From NCBI GenBank assembly GCA_035297145.1, contig DATGZN010000010.1, forward strand, positions 1 through 30,244: 30,244 bases of DNA, given 5' to 3'. The position numbers and the translations under genes were made by a program. Below are positions 26,177-30,244 of the stretch, in pieces. The notes below the pieces were generated by a model, which had not been told where the DNA came from, ran no database searches, and saw only the letters and a program-made list of their open reading frames with translations. The DNA is from QHXW01 sp035297145. Lineage in GTDB: Bacteria > Acidobacteriota > Terriglobia > Bryobacterales > Bryobacteraceae. Each line of letters starts with the position of its first letter. The stretch's first letter is position 1.

Positions 26177-26946
26177 CTATTGGCAGATACCCGTTTGCGG
26201 CGTGATGATCGTCATGGTCACCAGCCCGTTAGTGGGGTCGAAGAGTTGCACGCCGGTGATCTGGAGCGTCACGATGCCATCCGTGTTGCTGAGTTCCGCG
26301 ACGTTGAAACCCATCTTCTGGATGAGCATCGTGAAGGAATTGTTGGTGTCGCGAGTCACGGTGAACGTGGCGGTCCCGGTGGTCAGATTGATCAGGTTCG
26401 AGTACTCGGCCGATCCTGCCTCGACGCGCACCACGAACTGCACTGCAAAGACGCGGTCGCCCCACTCGAAACGTCCCTGGATCTGGTAGCCATCCTGCGC
26501 CCCCGAACCAGGAAAAAATCCGGGCCGGAAGCTGTTCTCCCAGGACGCTTCCATGGACACGAAGTCCTTGGCGCTGCTGCCGGAGAGGTAGTTGATGCCG
26601 TTGAAGGTCAGCGCGCTGATCATTTCGGCATTGAACTCGTGCGGTGAATAAACGGCGGGCAGCGTGATTCCGCTGGGCGAGGTGTACTGTCCGGTAGTCA
26701 CGCATTCCGCCGCGATCATCGCGCTGGCGCGGCCCGGCGAGTTCTTAATCGACAGCTTCCAACCTTTGACTGCGCAGCCCACCAGCATTTCGTCCAGCAC
26801 CGCTGAACCACCAGGCCGGATCTGCTGCACGAACGAGAGTAGGGCAACTCGAGGCCGGTCGGATTCGTTGCTCCCAGAGCCGGAATGATGGTGTACGTGT
26901 ACGGACCGCTGCCGCTCACGTCGACGTTGCCGAGAACGAAGGACAT
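26177..26946 (-). pseudogene. Major tail tube protein, one frameshift
   Basis: The gene starts at ATG 26946 (MSFVLGNVDVSGSGPYTYTI) and after about 34 codons must change frame near 26845 to continue as LSFVQQIRPGGSAVLDEMLV through to TPQTGICQ at 26177. The rest is beta-rich (GTATFTVTRDTNNSFTMLIQ) and about 255 residues long in total, as expected for a siphovirus tail tube subunit. A different upstream Met (26953) would keep one frame but gives an unlikely Arg/His-rich N-terminus, so I read the gene as frameshifted. The stop overlaps the ribosome binding site of the chaperone. Confidence 0.65.
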
Positions 26947-27164
26947 CGTCCATCAGGATAGTTTTCTCGGCGCCTCACTGCTTGATGGATCAGCATCGCA
27001 ACGCTCGCGGCTGGCGATCGCTTCGATTCAGCTGATGTCGCCACGTGTTCGCCTCCCACGCTTAACGTTGCGCAACCCGTTCACTATTGCCTTGCCTTTC
27101 CGGCGGACAAGAGCGATGAATCGTCAGGCGCAAACGAAGCGCAGAAAAGGATACGAGAACCAAC

Positions 27165-27578
27165 ATGACCAACGCTGAAGCCAACACAGCCGCCACTGTT
27201 GCGGCACAGGGCGCGCACGTCGCGCCGGAGAAGACCCACTCGAAGAAGGGCGCGAGCCAAAAGAAGGGCGCGCCCACGGGCCAGAAAGCCGCCAAGGGTG
27301 CGAAAGCCAAGGCCGGACTGAAGAGGCAAGCCAAAGCCGCCAAACCCGCTAGGGCCAAGCAGGCCTCCGCCCCACGCCCGGAAAGCAAGGGCGCGAAGAT
27401 CCTGGCCCTGATCCGGCGGCCCAAAGGTGCAACCCTCGCCGAACTCACAAAATTGACTGGCTGGCAGAATCACTCGATCCGGGGCTTCCTCTCCGGTACC
27501 GTGGGCAAGAAGATGGGGCTCACCGTCGAATCCGCCAAGCGCGAGGACGGCGAGCGCGTTTACTCGATCAAAAAGTAG
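27165..27578 (+). CDS. DUF3489-domain protein
   Basis: This 137-residue protein starts at ATG 27165. Residues about 20-72 are a Lys/Ala-rich, disordered basic region. The C-terminal 65 residues carry the DUF3489 signature (GAKILALIRRPKGATLAELT; GWQNHSIRGFLSGTVGKKMG; GERVYSIKK), a small winged-helix-like domain. Such proteins are frequent in prophage and mobile regions of proteobacteria and acidobacteria and are probably DNA-binding regulators. It is on the plus strand, opposite to the phage genes, in the place where portal and capsid genes would be expected. A hairpin follows it. Confidence 0.8.
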   Translation: MTNAEANTAATVAAQGAHVAPEKTHSKKGASQKKGAPTGQKAAKGAKAKAGLKRQAKAAKPARAKQASAPRPESKGAKILALIRRPKGATLAELTKLTGWQNHSIRGFLSGTVGKKMGLTVESAKREDGERVYSIKK

Positions 27579-27597
27579 CATCCCGTCCGGCCCTTCT

Positions 27598-27635
27598 GCC
27601 CGCCCGGCTTCGGCCGCGGCGGGCATTTCGCTTTT
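27598..27635 (+). terminator. Hairpin after the DUF3489 gene, probable terminator
   Basis: GCCCGCC at 27598-27604 pairs with GGCGGGC at 27618-27624. Inside it, GGC-TTCG-GCC forms a stable tetraloop stem. A modest T-rich run follows (27626-27635). It could end transcription from the DUF3489 gene and, in reverse, from the terminase gene that stops at 27660. Confidence 0.6.
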
Positions 27636-27659
27636 CAGGGGCCCATGCTATGGCCAACC

Positions 27660-29291
27660 TCAGACCGTCAAGATGCCCCGCGTACTGTAAATGCTCATCT
27701 GCCGCGGCTTCCTCACAATCGCGCGCGCCAGCGCGTTGACCGTTGCCGCGATTCCATCGATGCGCGAGGAACTTTTCGACCGCTCCGGCTTTGTGAACAT
27801 CAGGTTATCGTTGCTCTCCTTCGTCGAGAGGCAGCTCGCGTTCCAGCGCAGCACAGGATTTCCTCCGTGGCGGAGCTTGCCAGATGCGACCAGTTCGAGC
27901 AACTTCTTGGACGGCTCGGATAGTGTGGCAACACCCTGCCGGATCTCGATGCAGTCATAGCCTTGCTCAATCATCGAGATCGAGATCTGTCGTGAGTTCC
28001 ACGGGTCGAAGCAGATTTCTTGCAGGTCGAACATCTCTGACGCCCACACCAGCCGTGCCGTGATGTCACGGTAGTCGATCACGTCACCAGGTGAAAGCTC
28101 GACGAATCCCTGATCGGCCCATCGCTGGTACGGCATACCGTCGCGCCGTTCCCGCTGGCGCACGGCCTGTTCCGGCATCCAGAAGAACGCCAGCACGTCG
28201 AAGCCGGTGTCATCACAGGGGAACACGAGCGCTACAGCGGAAAGGTCTGTCGTCATCGAGAGGTCTACGCCGGCCCAGCAGCGCCGGTCCTTGAAGCGTG
28301 CCATCAAGGCGTGAGGCAAGGGTCGCACCTTGTCCTCGGTTGATTTTGCGAGCATGCCGGCAGCATGCCAGTCACCAGCGGAAGCGTCCCATTTGACCAT
28401 GTCGATCGCGCGACTTTCTTTCTGATCCCACATGTTGAGGTAATAGCGCTTGAAGGATGTGAGATCGCCTTCGGCTTCATGCGAGACAAATTTCTCCCTG
28501 ATCTTTTCGATATCGAGGAAGCCGCCGTTTTGCTTGAGCGAAGGGTTGGCCTTGATCCAGGTCTTCGGGTCGGCGGGGTCATCTTCTTTGGCAGCACCGT
28601 AAATGCGGCCGTAGAATTTCGCATCCGAAACAATGCCCTCTTCGATCTTGCGGGCCTTTTCGTGCAGCCGCCATGCCAGTGGGGATTCGTTCTGTACGCC
28701 GGCCGTGGTGATTGCGATCGTGAGCGTCTGCCGGCGCGTGATGCCGCCGTTTGAGAGAACGTCCCAGTTGTCGAGCTGCTTTCGTGTTTTCCAACGATGG
28801 ATCTCGTCCGCGATCACGACGGCGGGATTCACTCCGTCCCCGAAATCTCCATCGGCTGCGACTGCGGCGTAGAACGATTCGGGGTCCGAGCGCTTGATAA
28901 TGCGATGCGTGCCGCGAAGCACGCGGAGTCTCTTGGAAAGGACTGGCGATTGGTCGACCATTTTGCATGCCGCACGGAACACGTTCAGCGCCTGGCGCGT
29001 GGCTGCGGCAGCGCCGTAGACCTGGCACCCGGGTGTATTGGTGGTCAGAAGAACGAACAAAGCCAGGCCTGCGGCCATCTCCGACTTCCCGGCTTTCTTC
29101 GGAACTTCTAAATACGCCATCTCGATAATGCGGTTTCCGGCTTCGTCTATCTGGCCGAAGATGGCACTGAGCGCTTCCTCTTGCCACGGAACCAGCAAGA
29201 ACGGCTTTCCGTACCACTCGTCCGCGGTGTGCTTGAGAATGTGCTCAAAGAAATTGCACGCGGCATCGGCTTGAGCCTGGGAGTAGGGCAC
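27660..29291 (-). CDS. terL: Phage terminase large subunit
   Basis: This 543-residue protein packages phage DNA into the head. The ATPase part has an early motif, LLVPWQEEAL, a deviant Walker A, VPKKAGKS (residues 63-70), and Walker B, AVVIADE (157-163). The nuclease part begins with WAGVDLSMTTDLSAV, with a further acidic site at ICFDPWNS. Length and order fit the HK97/Terminase_1 type. The start is a GTG at 29291, two bases after the methyltransferase stop, so the two are coupled. The frame is intact, in contrast to most tail genes. Without portal or capsid genes nearby it has no obvious partner in this prophage. Confidence 0.9.
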   Translation of the reverse strand: MPYSQAQADAACNFFEHILKHTADEWYGKPFLLVPWQEEALSAIFGQIDEAGNRIIEMAYLEVPKKAGKSEMAAGLALFVLLTTNTPGCQVYGAAAATRQALNVFRAACKMVDQSPVLSKRLRVLRGTHRIIKRSDPESFYAAVAADGDFGDGVNPAVVIADEIHRWKTRKQLDNWDVLSNGGITRRQTLTIAITTAGVQNESPLAWRLHEKARKIEEGIVSDAKFYGRIYGAAKEDDPADPKTWIKANPSLKQNGGFLDIEKIREKFVSHEAEGDLTSFKRYYLNMWDQKESRAIDMVKWDASAGDWHAAGMLAKSTEDKVRPLPHALMARFKDRRCWAGVDLSMTTDLSAVALVFPCDDTGFDVLAFFWMPEQAVRQRERRDGMPYQRWADQGFVELSPGDVIDYRDITARLVWASEMFDLQEICFDPWNSRQISISMIEQGYDCIEIRQGVATLSEPSKKLLELVASGKLRHGGNPVLRWNASCLSTKESNDNLMFTKPERSKSSSRIDGIAATVNALARAIVRKPRQMSIYSTRGILTV

Positions 29292-29293
29292 AT

Positions 29294-30244
29294 CTATTCG
29301 CCGCGCACGGCCAATTGTTCGGTGGATTCGGCGTCTTCACTCGCCGACCGCCGTTCGAGCTTCACCTGCTCAAAGGTCTTCTGGGAGCCGTGGAGTATCG
29401 CTGCGCGGCCCGTGAAATTCTGCCAGCGAGTCACGATCACGTCAACGAATCGTGGTTCGATCTCGACGCAGTAACAGTTCCTGCCGAGCGTCTCGCTAGC
29501 CATCAGGGTCGTGCCCGACCCGCCGAACGGCTCGTACACTGCGCCGTCATGATTTTTAATCGGTCGCTCCATGAGCGCGATGGGTTTTTGCGTTGGATGG
29601 TCGAACTTCTCCTCCTTCGATCCGCTCGATATCTGCTTCGGGCTGGCCGCTTCCCAGATAGTCGTCTGATCCTTCGTCCCGATCCATTTGGCCGTCTGCC
29701 CTTTGCGTACTGCGTACCAACAGGGCTCATGCTTCCAGTGGTAAGCCTGCCGAGAAATCGCGGCCACGGTTTTTTCCCAGATTATTTGCTGGCGAAGTTC
29801 GAAACCGATCGACTGCAGTCCCTGGGCCACCTCGATCATGTGCGACGTTGCGTGCCAGACGTAAGCGATCGCAAGGCTGGGGACCAGCGCAAACGCCGGA
29901 GACCAGTCCGCGATCGTATCTCCCGAGATGGACGTGGTCGTGTGGCCCTCAATCCGTTCTTTCATGTAGCTGGGCTCAGCGGGTCCGCGGCCGTTCAGCC
30001 CCGCCCGATCGCGCCATTCCATGTCGAGTTCCACACCGTAGGGCGGATCGGTGATCAGTAGCGTGGGCTTACCCCCATCGAGCACGCGGGCAACGCCGGC
30101 TTGGTCCAAGCAACTTCCACATAGCAAGCGATGCGGCCCCAACAACCACAGGTCGCCCAGCACTGACACGGGATTGTCGGGAACAAGCGGGCACTCATCA
30201 GGGTCGGTCAGGCCGTCAGTCTTCTGCATCATCGCGCGGGCAAG
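29294..30244 (-). CDS. DNA methyltransferase, N4/N6 type, 5' end outside window
   Basis: The frame is open to the right edge, so the N-terminus is missing. An ATG at 30232 exists, but related phage proteins usually carry a ParB-like domain before this point. The visible 312 residues start in the linker and then show PHRLLCGS, motif IV, TDPPYGVELD (DPPY at about residues 62-65 from 30232), and later EPFGGSGTTLMASE, the AdoMet-binding motif. DPPY before FxGxG is the beta-class order. It would methylate adenine N6 or cytosine N4, probably to protect phage DNA from restriction or to mark the packaging region. It overlaps no other gene and leads directly into terminase. Confidence 0.85.
   Translation of the reverse strand, partial: LARAMMQKTDGLTDPDECPLVPDNPVSVLGDLWLLGPHRLLCGSCLDQAGVARVLDGGKPTLLITDPPYGVELDMEWRDRAGLNGRGPAEPSYMKERIEGHTTTSISGDTIADWSPAFALVPSLAIAYVWHATSHMIEVAQGLQSIGFELRQQIIWEKTVAAISRQAYHWKHEPCWYAVRKGQTAKWIGTKDQTTIWEAASPKQISSGSKEEKFDHPTQKPIALMERPIKNHDGAVYEPFGGSGTTLMASETLGRNCYCVEIEPRFVDVIVTRWQNFTGRAAILHGSQKTFEQVKLERRSASEDAESTEQLAVRGE

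Noticed and set aside
1..30244. CRISPR arrays, tRNA or rRNA genes
   Set aside because: I saw no regularly spaced short repeats and no tRNA or rRNA-like segments, including in the intergenic gaps.

Overview
The window looks like a decaying tailed-phage prophage (siphovirus type, lambda/HK97/GTA-like tail gene order) in a high-GC soil-type bacterium. Serine recombinase and IS630 remnants, a UPF0175/DUF3368 toxin-antitoxin pair, a DUF3489 protein and a giant STAND-TPR protein would fit an acidobacterium such as a Solibacter relative. That assignment is a guess from gene content; nothing in the window fixes the taxon.

Layout. The phage genes run leftward on the minus strand. From right to left they are: a DNA methyltransferase cut by the window edge (29294-30244), terminase large subunit (27660-29291), major tail protein (26177-26946), tail assembly chaperone with a zinc-ribbon extension in the -1 frame (25275-26167), a small tail gene with an internal stop (22121-22579), tape measure (20475-22119), an M-like/DUF2460-like minor tail protein (20052-20468), a tail hub fusion (12995-16136) and a tail tip or fibre protein (6942-10537). 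No portal, protease or capsid gene lies between terminase and major tail protein; a plus-strand DUF3489 gene sits there instead. Most tail genes carry frameshifts or a nonsense codon.

Non-phage cargo genes, all with intact frames, are lodged between the broken phage genes. They are: a TIR protein plus a 547-residue TPR protein (22734-24990); a secreted coiled-coil membrane protein (18944-20041, plus strand); a transglutaminase-like protein fused to a membrane segment and a SLATT-like C-terminal domain (16240-17949); a convergent pair of unknown genes (10717-12925); and a small protein followed by a 1481-residue STAND NTPase with TPR-like repeats (2148-7047, plus strand). The leftmost 2 kb holds an IS630 transposase tail, the 3' part of a large serine recombinase and a UPF0175/PIN toxin-antitoxin pair. 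A second copy of the recombinase 3'-end sequence lies downstream of the toxin, so the pair is bracketed by a short direct repeat.

The most striking structure is a tandem duplication. The tape measure C-terminus plus the minor tail gene occurs twice at a constant offset of 2005 bp. The second copy is fused to the first 41 codons of the hub gene, which is the junction a tandem duplication creates. The same slot, between the minor tail gene and the hub start, therefore exists twice and holds a different cargo gene each time. The contrast of decayed phage genes with intact cargo suggests the locus persists as a defence or conflict island built on a prophage scaffold. That function is inferred from domain types (STAND, TIR, SLATT-like, toxin-antitoxin) and has not been tested.
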